The notes below the pieces were generated by a model. It worked only from the letters and a program-made list of their open reading frames with translations. It was not told the origin of the DNA and did not search any database. From Caenispirillum bisanense (GTDB taxonomy: Bacteria > Pseudomonadota > Alphaproteobacteria > Rhodospirillales > UBA2165), in contig CAMDWJ010000004.1 of NCBI GenBank assembly GCA_945877815.1, positions 1 to 64,000 of the forward strand: a DNA stretch of 64,000 bases, written 5' to 3'. Numbering within the stretch: position 1 is the stretch's first letter; each line of letters starts with the position of its first letter. A program made the position numbers and the translations under genes. Shown piece after piece: positions 28,150 through 35,830 of the stretch.

Positions 28150-28851
28150 TCATGAAATCAGCATTCGCGTGATGCTTCGGACCGCATCTGGCAGATCGGC
28201 GAAGTGATCGATTACGATATCGGCGCGTTCTTCCGCAATCGGACCTCTTCGATAGCCATGCGTCAGTAGGATCGTTTTCAATCCGGCGTCACTGCCGGCG
28301 AGGACGTCGGTCTCACTATCGCCGATCAAGATCGCGACTTTGTCGAAGACCTTCATTTCGCGCAAGGTCGCATGAATGTGGCGGCCATCGGGTTTGCGAT
28401 GCTCGGTATCATCAGGCGAAACAACAGCACAAAAAAACCGACTTAGCCGAAGATGATGCAGTACTGCGTTTGCGAGCGCGCCGGGCTTATTCGTGCAAAC
28501 GCCCATCGTTATGCCACTCCGACGGAATTCCTCCAAGACTTCAACAACTCCCGGAAAGATCCTCGTATGGGTCGCGGGATCGTCAAGATACGCAGCGATA
28601 TAACGCTCGACACAACGCTGGACCAGCGCATCGTCGAGCGTCAGCCCGCCGCTCGCCAGAACGCTCGAGATCATATGCAGAGCGCCTTCGCCAACATGTT
28701 CTTTGGTCTGTTCTATCGTCAACGGCAGCAGCCCCTCGGCGGCGACTGCCGCGTTGACCGCCGCGGCAACTGAACCCACGCTATCGACCAGGGTACCATC
28801 GAGGTCGAACACTAGGGCCGCCGGCAAATCCTCTCCGGTTGTCTTGGACAT
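28150..28851 (-). CDS. HAD-superfamily phosphatase, Gph-like
   Basis: A 233-residue HAD hydrolase with the nucleophile motif VFDLDGTLVDS (Asp16, Asp18), a helical cap domain, motif II in VCTNKPGALA and motif IV in GDSETDVLAGSDAG. It resembles phosphoglycolate phosphatases more than the capless KdsC. Between kdsB and the heparinase-like gene it could supply the phosphatase step of an ulosonic acid pathway, but this is inferred only from position. Its ATG at 28851 shares a base with the kdsB stop (TGATG). An alternative start at 28866 would overlap kdsB more. Confidence 0.85.
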   Translation of the reverse strand: MSKTTGEDLPAALVFDLDGTLVDSVGSVAAAVNAAVAAEGLLPLTIEQTKEHVGEGALHMISSVLASGGLTLDDALVQRCVERYIAAYLDDPATHTRIFPGVVEVLEEFRRSGITMGVCTNKPGALANAVLHHLRLSRFFCAVVSPDDTEHRKPDGRHIHATLREMKVFDKVAILIGDSETDVLAGSDAGLKTILLTHGYRRGPIAEERADIVIDHFADLPDAVRSITRMLIS

Positions 28852-29621
28852 CAATACTTGCCCCACAGAGTATCTGTTTTCATTGCCTTTTCGACCTCTG
28901 CAATATCGGCAGGACTATCGACCGATATGTAAGGACGCCACGGAACCAAGGCCATTCGTTGCCGACGCCCGTTGTCGCAGATTCGGTTCGAATCGCAAGA
29001 TTCCATTTTCTCCAGGTTGGATTCCGGGGTACGCGTGAACCAGTCAAGGAACGCCCATCGGAAACCAAAGATTCCACCGACACGCTTGGCACCGAGTTCG
29101 AGCGAGAATTTTCCGGGCCGACAATAAGGAACTGGCGCACGAGAAGTATAGAGAACGTCGCCGTTGAGATCGTGCACAATTTTCACAATATCAGGATTGA
29201 GGAACACATGTTCTTCATGGATCGGCATTGCCAACATCGTGCCTTCGATTTTTGGGTCGTTCTCAAGCGGCCGTATCACGGCTTCCAGCACATCGGGACC
29301 CAAAAGCGGTTCGTCTCCTTGAACACAAACCACGATGTCGTCATCGGCGAGGTCAACCCCACATTTGCGGGCTGCTTCCGCCACACGATCAAGCGCGCGC
29401 GTATGGGTATCCGCCGTCATGATAACCGGCCAGTTCTGCCGGCGACCGTATTCGGCAATCTCGGTATCGCACGTCGCGAGCGCCAGGACATCCCAGCGCG
29501 GGAACAACCGCGCCCGCGCGACACAATGTTCGATCATGGGGCGACCGCAGATTGGGTGAAGCGGTTTGCCTGGAAAACGGCTCGCGGCCATCCGCGCGGG
29601 AACAATGCCAACAATTTTCAT
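28851..29621 (-). CDS. kdsB: 3-deoxy-manno-octulosonate cytidylyltransferase
   Basis: A 256-residue CMP-Kdo synthetase family protein. It activates a 3-deoxy-2-ulosonic acid with CTP for transfer to a glycan. Motifs seen: IVPARMAASRFPGKPLHPI at the N-terminus, VIMTADTHTRALDRVAEAA, and VCVQGDEPLLGPDVLEAV, followed by the TSRAPVPY region. It is the first gene of a ten-gene minus-strand unit that ends at 17330, and is divergent from the small-peptide gene at 29670. KdsA, KdsD and WaaA are not in the window. A second KdsB-like gene lies at 43124, so one may serve lipid A-core synthesis and the other a special sugar. Confidence 0.85.
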   Translation of the reverse strand: MKIVGIVPARMAASRFPGKPLHPICGRPMIEHCVARARLFPRWDVLALATCDTEIAEYGRRQNWPVIMTADTHTRALDRVAEAARKCGVDLADDDIVVCVQGDEPLLGPDVLEAVIRPLENDPKIEGTMLAMPIHEEHVFLNPDIVKIVHDLNGDVLYTSRAPVPYCRPGKFSLELGAKRVGGIFGFRWAFLDWFTRTPESNLEKMESCDSNRICDNGRRQRMALVPWRPYISVDSPADIAEVEKAMKTDTLWGKY

Positions 29622-29669
29622 TTTGGAATCTTATGCGATGCGATAAGTAGGCTGCGGGAGGACGGTATC

Positions 29670-29813
29670 ATGCTCGGGACTCGTCTAAAACCAGCGACGC
29701 TTGCCGCGTTGTGGTGCGTGGTCGTGACGGCTTGTTATTACGTCTACAACTACGCCTATTACAAAGAAAAAGTGAGCGTCTTTGGCCGCTTTTTGTTGAA
29801 TTTCCAGGGCTGA
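29670..29813 (+). CDS. 47-residue single-span membrane peptide
   Basis: A short reading frame encodes 47 residues: a basic start (MLGTRLKPAT), a hydrophobic helix (about residues 11-24, LAALWCVVVTACYY), a tyrosine-rich YVYNYAYYKEK stretch and a basic tail. A strong Shine-Dalgarno GGGAGGA ends 8 bases before the ATG. Its stop lies two bases before the ATG of the large membrane protein, which suggests co-translation. I recognise no family. It may be a small partner or assembly factor for that protein. The roughly 48 bases upstream, facing kdsB, must contain both promoters. Confidence 0.65.
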   Translation: MLGTRLKPATLAALWCVVVTACYYVYNYAYYKEKVSVFGRFLLNFQG

Positions 29814-29815
29814 CA

Positions 29816-31786
29816 ATGGTCCAAATCGCCTTTGCAATCGGTTTCGGTTTCGTCGCCATGGGGCTCGGTTGTCTGCCCGTCGCCTGGCTCGATCGTCGCC
29901 ACTCCCTTTCCGACGCCGAACGCCTGACGCTGGGATTCGGTATCGGCTGTTCCGCGATATCCTTGGCAGTTCTTGGACTCGGCATCATCCGCCTTGACCG
30001 TGTCTCCATGGGCGCCTTGATGCTGGTATGTTCGGCGGCTGCGCTCATGGGCTTCGCCGGATTATGGCGTAACGGTTCCATTTCAGAGATAACGCGCAGC
30101 TTCCGAATTTCGTTTGCAGATCCGCTGACATCGTTTCTGTGGCTATGTCTGATCACATGCAGTGTGCTCGTGCTCGTACAGGGGCTGGCGCCTCCCAACG
30201 ACTACGACAGCCTGCTGTATCATCTGTCCCTACCCAAATATGACGTCGAAGCCGGTCGCATGACGCTACCTTGGGATCGCGCAATTGCTCAGGTTGGTTT
30301 TCCCGCATTAGGCGGTAACTTGTCGCGTCTTGCGCTAACCCTGTCCGGTGAAGGCGCAGCCCAAATCATCCATGGCTTGTTCGGGCTTGCGACGGCAAGC
30401 AGCGTTGGATTGCTCACTTATCGGATGAATTTCGGCAGGAACGTTGCTCTTCTTGCCGCAGGGTTCTTCATTGTCATCCGGATGGTCATCTGGCAGATGG
30501 CGAGTGTTGAAACCGATCTTCTCGTCACCTGTTATGCGGTCGGTGCGCTACTTGTGTACAGCAACTGGCGTACCGTCGGCGGATACGGATTGAGCGTCCT
30601 TTTTGGGATATTGATCGGCGCATCGATCTTCGCCAAATATTCCGGCATGGCAATTGCCCTCGCTTTTGCTCCCATCATTCTATTCGATCTGTTGGTGCGG
30701 AAGCGGTCGTGGAGCGAAATGATCGTGGGCGTCTCGGCGAGCGCCGCTGTTATCTTGCCGCACTGCCTTCGCGTCTATTTCGAAACCGGAAATCCGGTTT
30801 TTCCGCTGTTTACGAAAATCTTCAATCCGCAGATGAGCGATCTGAACGATATCGCTTCGGAACTCGGGACCGGCCGAGGGTTGACGGATTTTCTATCCGC
30901 GCCGTGGAATATGTCCGTGCTGCCCATGCACTATTTCGACGGAATGATGCTGGGTGCGCCCTACCTTCTCGCGTTCGCACCTTTGATATTGCTGACCCAC
31001 ACCACGTGGCGGCGATGGTTGCTCCCGGCCTGTATCGCGGCAGTTTATTACGCAATCTGGTTCTGGCTGCTGTCACAGCAGGTCAGATTCTTCCTGCCCG
31101 GTCTTGCAATCCTCTGCGCGTTTGCTGCTGTCGGTTGGAACGCCATGTGGGAAGTCAGTTCAGGGCGGCGCTTCGTCCGTGCAGTTTTCCTCATGACGAC
31201 CGCCGTTCTGGCCCTCAATCAGGCGATGTTCGTCGGCATCTACGCCGCATTGCGCCTGCCTGTCGCCATCGGCTTGATGGATCCAGCCGCTTATCATGCG
31301 CGCACGCCGACCATGACCGGCGCGCACTATCTTACCTGCACCTATGTGACGGAAAATTTAAAACACGGCGAAAGATTCCTGTCCGTCGCGGCGGCCTACA
31401 ATTCGTATTATTGTCCCCAAAAGGCAGCCGTTTATCGCTACTTCCCTGACGAAGGCAGATGGTGGATCATGTCGTTAACGCCTCCGGAAATGTCACTGGA
31501 CACACTCGTCACCCGGTTCGAGCAAGCACACTTTCGCTTTGTGATCATGTCCAAGGGCATGGAATCCCGCCGCGACCATGTTGGAGAGTCCAACAGCTAC
31601 GAAGCGAACGGAAACCTCACGGCACAATCCAGATTGATACCGATAAATCCGCAGATCATCCGATTCGGTACATACCTCTATCCCGTATTCGCTCAGCTCA
31701 AACCGCTTTCCGAAGACAACTTGACCGCCGTTTACGATGGAGCTCAAGTCCTCGCTGGCTTGAAGGCGCTTCAAGGCATCCGCTAA
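29816..31786 (+). CDS. large multi-span membrane protein, GT-C-like
   Basis: A 656-residue inner-membrane protein with about a dozen hydrophobic spans. The loop LAPPNDYDSLLYHLSLPK near residue 126 and the later QQVRFFLPGLAIL match corresponding parts of the minus-strand protein at 23549-25474, so the two look homologous. The conserved acidic loop suggests a GT-C-type glycosyltransferase using a lipid-linked donor in the periplasm, without proof. A soluble C-terminal tail follows the last spans. The start is ATG 29816; an in-frame ATG at 29711 would overlap the small peptide gene. Its stop overlaps the convergent Gfo/Idh stop. Confidence 0.75.
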   Translation: MVQIAFAIGFGFVAMGLGCLPVAWLDRRHSLSDAERLTLGFGIGCSAISLAVLGLGIIRLDRVSMGALMLVCSAAALMGFAGLWRNGSISEITRSFRISFADPLTSFLWLCLITCSVLVLVQGLAPPNDYDSLLYHLSLPKYDVEAGRMTLPWDRAIAQVGFPALGGNLSRLALTLSGEGAAQIIHGLFGLATASSVGLLTYRMNFGRNVALLAAGFFIVIRMVIWQMASVETDLLVTCYAVGALLVYSNWRTVGGYGLSVLFGILIGASIFAKYSGMAIALAFAPIILFDLLVRKRSWSEMIVGVSASAAVILPHCLRVYFETGNPVFPLFTKIFNPQMSDLNDIASELGTGRGLTDFLSAPWNMSVLPMHYFDGMMLGAPYLLAFAPLILLTHTTWRRWLLPACIAAVYYAIWFWLLSQQVRFFLPGLAILCAFAAVGWNAMWEVSSGRRFVRAVFLMTTAVLALNQAMFVGIYAALRLPVAIGLMDPAAYHARTPTMTGAHYLTCTYVTENLKHGERFLSVAAAYNSYYCPQKAAVYRYFPDEGRWWIMSLTPPEMSLDTLVTRFEQAHFRFVIMSKGMESRRDHVGESNSYEANGNLTAQSRLIPINPQIIRFGTYLYPVFAQLKPLSEDNLTAVYDGAQVLAGLKALQGIR

Positions 31787-32838
31787 CCGCCGAGTTTTTC
31801 GTCCGATCTGTTCCAGCGATCCGACCAAGTCGGATCGGCATTATAGATTCGTTCGACCAAGCGCATCGTGAGCAGCGCATCTTTCGACGAACCGTTCAAG
31901 ATATCGGCGCCATGGCGTATCGCCTGGACAAATTCGGCGATTTCGTCCGCCCAGGAGGGGTCGTCGTCATAGGTACTCAGTATTTCTTTTGGATCCCCGG
32001 TATCGTCAGTAGGATCTGCGATCGTGAGGGTCAGAGTCTCCTCGCCATAACTTTTGGATCCCGACAGAATCCCAGACAAGCTGAGCGCCCCCTTGGCCAA
32101 GGTGATATCGAGCTGGAAGCGATGGCGCCATTGTGTCGCCGACGAATGCAGCATGGCAACAATGCCGTCCCCCGTGCGCATGATGGCATAGGCGTTGTCT
32201 TCCACATTGTGACCCCAATATTCGTTCGATATGAAGCTGTGTATCGTTTCGAATTCTCCGGCGAAAAGGCGCATGAGATCGACCATATGAATGCCCTGGT
32301 CGAGCAGGATACCGCCGCCGGCGATCTTACGATTGGTGCGCCAATCCGAATGCGCACCGAAACTGACGAACTTCGACTTCCCATAGACGCCACGCATGTT
32401 GACGACACGGCCAAGTTCGCCTGACCGTATGACGGATAGGGCCTTGCGGACGGAATCATGATAGCGATGGTTGAATCCGTACTTGAGACGTAGCGTCGGA
32501 TATTTTGCTTCCACGCTTCGGACTCGCTCGATGTCGGCGACTGTCCGTCCTGGCGGCTTTTCGCAAAAGACATGGAAGCCCCGCTCCAGGCCCATGATCG
32601 TCGCCGCCGGCGCGACGTCGTTCGGCAAACAAACAAAAAGCGCATCGAGATCGCAGTCCGCCAGTTTGCGGAAATCGCTGAAATAGAGTGTTCCGTCACC
32701 GTGATGCCCATCGTCGGAATAGGTCGCATCGCTAACCGCAATAGTCGTCATGTCGCCACGAGTATCGATGAATTGGCGCCGGCGTTTTCCGACGACGCCA
32801 TACCCGGCGATCCCGATCCGTAGTCGATTGTTGCTCAT
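31783..32838 (-). CDS. Gfo/Idh/MocA family oxidoreductase
   Basis: A 351-residue NAD(P)-dependent oxidoreductase. The Rossmann motif IGIAGYGVVGKRRRQF lies at residues 8-23 and the EKP signature is in FCEKPPGRTV. The central helix contains GGGILLDQGIHMVDLMRLF with the conserved histidine. It is the last gene of the long minus-strand run and follows another member of the same family by 10 bases, so two successive redox steps on a sugar are plausible. I set the start at ATG 32838; the longer frame would run into the upstream gene. The C-terminus (STYDDDPSWADEIAEFVQAI) is normal. Confidence 0.87.
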   Translation of the reverse strand: MSNNRLRIGIAGYGVVGKRRRQFIDTRGDMTTIAVSDATYSDDGHHGDGTLYFSDFRKLADCDLDALFVCLPNDVAPAATIMGLERGFHVFCEKPPGRTVADIERVRSVEAKYPTLRLKYGFNHRYHDSVRKALSVIRSGELGRVVNMRGVYGKSKFVSFGAHSDWRTNRKIAGGGILLDQGIHMVDLMRLFAGEFETIHSFISNEYWGHNVEDNAYAIMRTGDGIVAMLHSSATQWRHRFQLDITLAKGALSLSGILSGSKSYGEETLTLTIADPTDDTGDPKEILSTYDDDPSWADEIAEFVQAIRHGADILNGSSKDALLTMRLVERIYNADPTWSDRWNRSDEKLGG

Positions 32839-32848
32839 CTCCGCAGAT

Positions 32849-33955
32849 TCAATCGACCATAAAATCCGGCGCGCGATACAACGCCGAGATTTTTTCGTTG
32901 GGACGGCCAAGCCGTACGGATTCGGGTTTATCGCCTATGTTGACCCAGCCATCGATCTCGCTCGATCGATAGAATCCGTGAAGCAACGTCAGCGTCCCCA
33001 AGGCATCGGCGCGTGAAACAGGATATGGGCCACGACCAGCAAGGTCGTCCGCGATATCGCGATAAGTGCCGGCATGGCCGAAACCATAGACGGCGCCGTG
33101 CCCTTTGATTCCGACGAAATCCTCGCTGTTGGGCACACACGCCGACGGATCCGGCGTAAATATTTGCAGTTCGTTCACTGCAATGCCGCCGATCTGAGCG
33201 AGCCCCGTGGACCCGACCAGCGAGATCGACGCCTCAAAATCGTCGGGCCGCGCTGCGGTCGTCGCTTCCAAACTGCCAACCGCACCGTTCACGTATGTGA
33301 AGATGCCTGTTGCGGTATCCTCGGCCTCTATTTCAACGCCCAGCGTCTTAGTGACCGCATGTACGCGTTCAACTTCGCCGGCGAGATGACGCAGCAAATC
33401 TATGTGATGGATCGATTGGTTGGTCAGCGCACCGCCGTCGTGGCTCATCGTGCCGCGCCAAGGCGCTAGATCGTAATATCGTTGCGGACGACACCATCGC
33501 ACACGAACATTGACGATCCGGATATCCCCCAACTCGCCGTCCCTGACCGCCTGCCTAATGCGCCGGACCGCCTTGTTGTAGCGATTCTGAAAGATCGGGA
33601 AGACGCGCAAGTTACGGCTCTCGGCTGCGTCGAAAACCTGATTCAGTTGCGACGGGCACATGAACGTCGGCTTCTCGACGATCACGTGACGCCCGAACTG
33701 TTCGATAACATCGAGAGCATGTTCCGCATGCATTCCCGAAGGGGTGACGATCGCCACAACATCGATGTCGGGCTGTTTGGTCAACATTTCACGATAGTTG
33801 TTGTAGTGCGGTACGTTGAAATCGCGCCCAAACTCGGCCGCCTTGCTCTCAACGAGATCGCAGACCGCAGACAACGCGACCCCGTTGGTCTCTTTGATCG
33901 ATCGGCAATGGTGCGCGGCCACGCGGCCGCATCCGATGATGGCTATCTTCAACAT
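32849..33955 (-). CDS. Gfo/Idh/MocA family oxidoreductase
   Basis: A 368-residue NAD(P)-dependent oxidoreductase. It has IAIIGCGRVAAHHCRSI at the N-terminus, VVAIVTPSGMHAEHAL and the EKP signature in VIVEKPTFMCP. The C-terminal domain contains SHDGGALTNQSIHHIDLLRHL with the catalytic-site histidines. This subtype resembles UDP-N-acetylglucosamine 3-dehydrogenases (WlbA/GnnA-like), which begin synthesis of 2,3-diamino sugars, but that substrate is only suggested by resemblance. It precedes the second oxidoreductase by 10 bases and lies 12 bases after a methyltransferase gene. Start ATG 33955 sits right before the Rossmann fold. Confidence 0.88.
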   Translation of the reverse strand: MLKIAIIGCGRVAAHHCRSIKETNGVALSAVCDLVESKAAEFGRDFNVPHYNNYREMLTKQPDIDVVAIVTPSGMHAEHALDVIEQFGRHVIVEKPTFMCPSQLNQVFDAAESRNLRVFPIFQNRYNKAVRRIRQAVRDGELGDIRIVNVRVRWCRPQRYYDLAPWRGTMSHDGGALTNQSIHHIDLLRHLAGEVERVHAVTKTLGVEIEAEDTATGIFTYVNGAVGSLEATTAARPDDFEASISLVGSTGLAQIGGIAVNELQIFTPDPSACVPNSEDFVGIKGHGAVYGFGHAGTYRDIADDLAGRGPYPVSRADALGTLTLLHGFYRSSEIDGWVNIGDKPESVRLGRPNEKISALYRAPDFMVD

Positions 33956-33967
33956 TCTGGGCTGCTC

Positions 33968-34888
33968 TCAGTCCGGTTTACGTGCACTGATATACCAGGC
34001 CCAACCGATGTAGCGGCCAAGCCAGGCTTCGAGCGACGACCATATCGGCCACGGCTCGCCATAGACGATCCACCCGCCTGGATGTTCGCCATAATGTTTG
34101 CGCTGCCATTTCCGATAGATTCGGCCGATCTTGGGGATCAGGTAGAAATAGAATTCCGCTTTGCGCAAATGCACGTCAACGAAATTGCCGAACAGATGCC
34201 GGATACTCTGCCCCGTATAGCAGCGCGTAACCGGGTTTAGGACCGTCTGCTTATCCCGCCCGGCCCATTCGGTTGCGTTGCCCAACCAAGATCTGTTCCG
34301 GAACATGCGGCCGCAGAGCAGCCCAATGCAAAACCACATGTTGAACCAGTAATGAAACGAACTCTTGCAATATAGCATGATGATCGCTTCGCCGCCCGGC
34401 TTCAGGACGCGCAGAACTTCTGATATGGAACGTTCGGTATCCGGCGTGTGATGCAGAACTCCGTTTGAGTATACGATGTCGAAAGATGCATCGGAAAACG
34501 GAAGTCGTTCGGCATCGCCTTGCAATGCCCCGCAGCCGTCTGCCGAATCGCCCAGCAGGCCAAACTTTTCCTGTGTTGCCGCCGCCCGCGCAAATGTTAT
34601 GTCCATCGAGGTGACTAAAGCGCCATACCGCGCGAACAATGACGAATGACCGCCAGCCCCGGGCCCGATCTCCAGGACCCTACGGCCGCGCAAGGCGTGC
34701 AGAGGCATTTCCTCAACCGCCATATGCCGACGAAAGCGGAACATATCCTCGAGATCGTCGAGGGCACGATGGAGAATCTCCGGTGTCAGCCGGCTTTCGA
34801 ATTCGCTATAAGCCGAATCGAACAATGCTTTCCAGAACGTGCGGACGTCTTGTTTGGTGTGATCTGCGGATGACGCCGACAGAGTCAT
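33968..34888 (-). CDS. class I SAM-dependent methyltransferase
   Basis: A 306-residue Methyltransf_11-type protein. Motif I is VLEIGPGAGGHSSLFARYGA near residue 71, followed by LVTSMDITFARAAA, GDAERLPFSDASFDIVYSNGVLHH and VLRVLKPGGEAIIMLY. A C-terminal portion of about 110 aromatic- and basic-rich residues follows, with hydrophobic patches (FNMWFCIGLL), which may contact the membrane or a glycolipid acceptor. The ATG at 34888 overlaps the stop of the upstream FkbM gene (ATGA). The probable role is methylating a glycan or lipid-linked sugar. The acceptor is unknown. Confidence 0.85.
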   Translation of the reverse strand: MTLSASSADHTKQDVRTFWKALFDSAYSEFESRLTPEILHRALDDLEDMFRFRRHMAVEEMPLHALRGRRVLEIGPGAGGHSSLFARYGALVTSMDITFARAAATQEKFGLLGDSADGCGALQGDAERLPFSDASFDIVYSNGVLHHTPDTERSISEVLRVLKPGGEAIIMLYCKSSFHYWFNMWFCIGLLCGRMFRNRSWLGNATEWAGRDKQTVLNPVTRCYTGQSIRHLFGNFVDVHLRKAEFYFYLIPKIGRIYRKWQRKHYGEHPGGWIVYGEPWPIWSSLEAWLGRYIGWAWYISARKPD

Positions 34889-35811
34889 AACAACCGCATC
34901 GACGTCTTTGGCAGCAGCAAGAGGTTCACCGAAATCCTCGGCTCTTCGACGCGCAATGGCTCAAGATGCAGATACGGCTTAGCGCGCGTGACCGAATGGC
35001 TGACCAGGACGTGATAATCGTTGAACGTTTCGAGGAACCAGCGCCAGGACTTTCCGGCTTCCGCAAGACGGTCGGTATGTGCTTCCACGATCATGATCGG
35101 GCGATGTTTGCGAAATGTCTCCAGTCCGCCCTCGAGGACATGCGTGTCGAATCCTTCAGTATCGATCTTTACGAAGCTGATCCGGCCAGGCAGCGCCAAT
35201 CCATCGATGATATCGTCAAGCCGCACCACCTTAACGCGGCGCGGCACATATTGGTCCGGATGATCGGCAACGTTGAAATTGTCCCGAATGAAGGTGCTCG
35301 TGCCCTGAAGGCCCGTGCCGCCGATATTCACCTTCATGTCGAGTTCCGCCGTCTTATCGCCCAAAGCAACGTTGAGAATCGTGACATTGTCGAGGCGGTT
35401 GAGCGCGCAATTTGTCGAATTCTGCTCCGCCATCTCAAGGACGGGTTCGAACGCATACAGATGCCCACGGTGGGCTGCTTTCGCCATCGTAACCGTGTGG
35501 AACCCGACATTGGCGCCGATATCCAGAACAACATCGTCCGCCCGTATCAACGTTTTCATCAGATAGACGATTTCTTCTTCGAAGAGTTCGGGATCGACTT
35601 CTACCATCTTGCTGCGGCCGCTACCGACCGCAATGTAGTTGTCACGGTCGGTCAAGTAGACCCCACCGGCTTGTTCGGTGACGACGTGCGCCATGTACAA
35701 CGGATTGCGAAGGCCGAGAACCGTTGGTGACGGCCGCAGCCAACGCTCGAACAGGCGGAATATCGAGCCCGGCCAACGATCGGCAACGAGCGTCCAGAGA
35801 AATTTTTTCAT
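34885..35811 (-). CDS. FkbM family methyltransferase
   Basis: A 308-residue FkbM-type SAM methyltransferase. It shows VVLDIGANVGFHTVTMAKAA near residue 94, YAFEPVLEMAEQNSTN and the diagnostic FVKIDTEGFDTHVLEGG. The family O-methylates hydroxyl groups of sugars and natural products. A 90-residue N-terminal extension precedes the domain. It lies 19 bases after the radical SAM gene and overlaps the next methyltransferase by four bases, so three modification enzymes are encoded in tandem. A second FkbM gene lies at 42237. The acceptor is unknown. Confidence 0.88.
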   Translation of the reverse strand: MKKFLWTLVADRWPGSIFRLFERWLRPSPTVLGLRNPLYMAHVVTEQAGGVYLTDRDNYIAVGSGRSKMVEVDPELFEEEIVYLMKTLIRADDVVLDIGANVGFHTVTMAKAAHRGHLYAFEPVLEMAEQNSTNCALNRLDNVTILNVALGDKTAELDMKVNIGGTGLQGTSTFIRDNFNVADHPDQYVPRRVKVVRLDDIIDGLALPGRISFVKIDTEGFDTHVLEGGLETFRKHRPIMIVEAHTDRLAEAGKSWRWFLETFNDYHVLVSHSVTRAKPYLHLEPLRVEEPRISVNLLLLPKTSMRLL

Positions 35812-35830
35812 TCAGAAGGTCCGGTTGAAA

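Noticed and set aside
28839-29813. 324-codon plus-strand frame
   Set aside because: Most of it is antisense to kdsB. Only its last 47 codons, which have their own ribosome-binding site, look real and are annotated separately.
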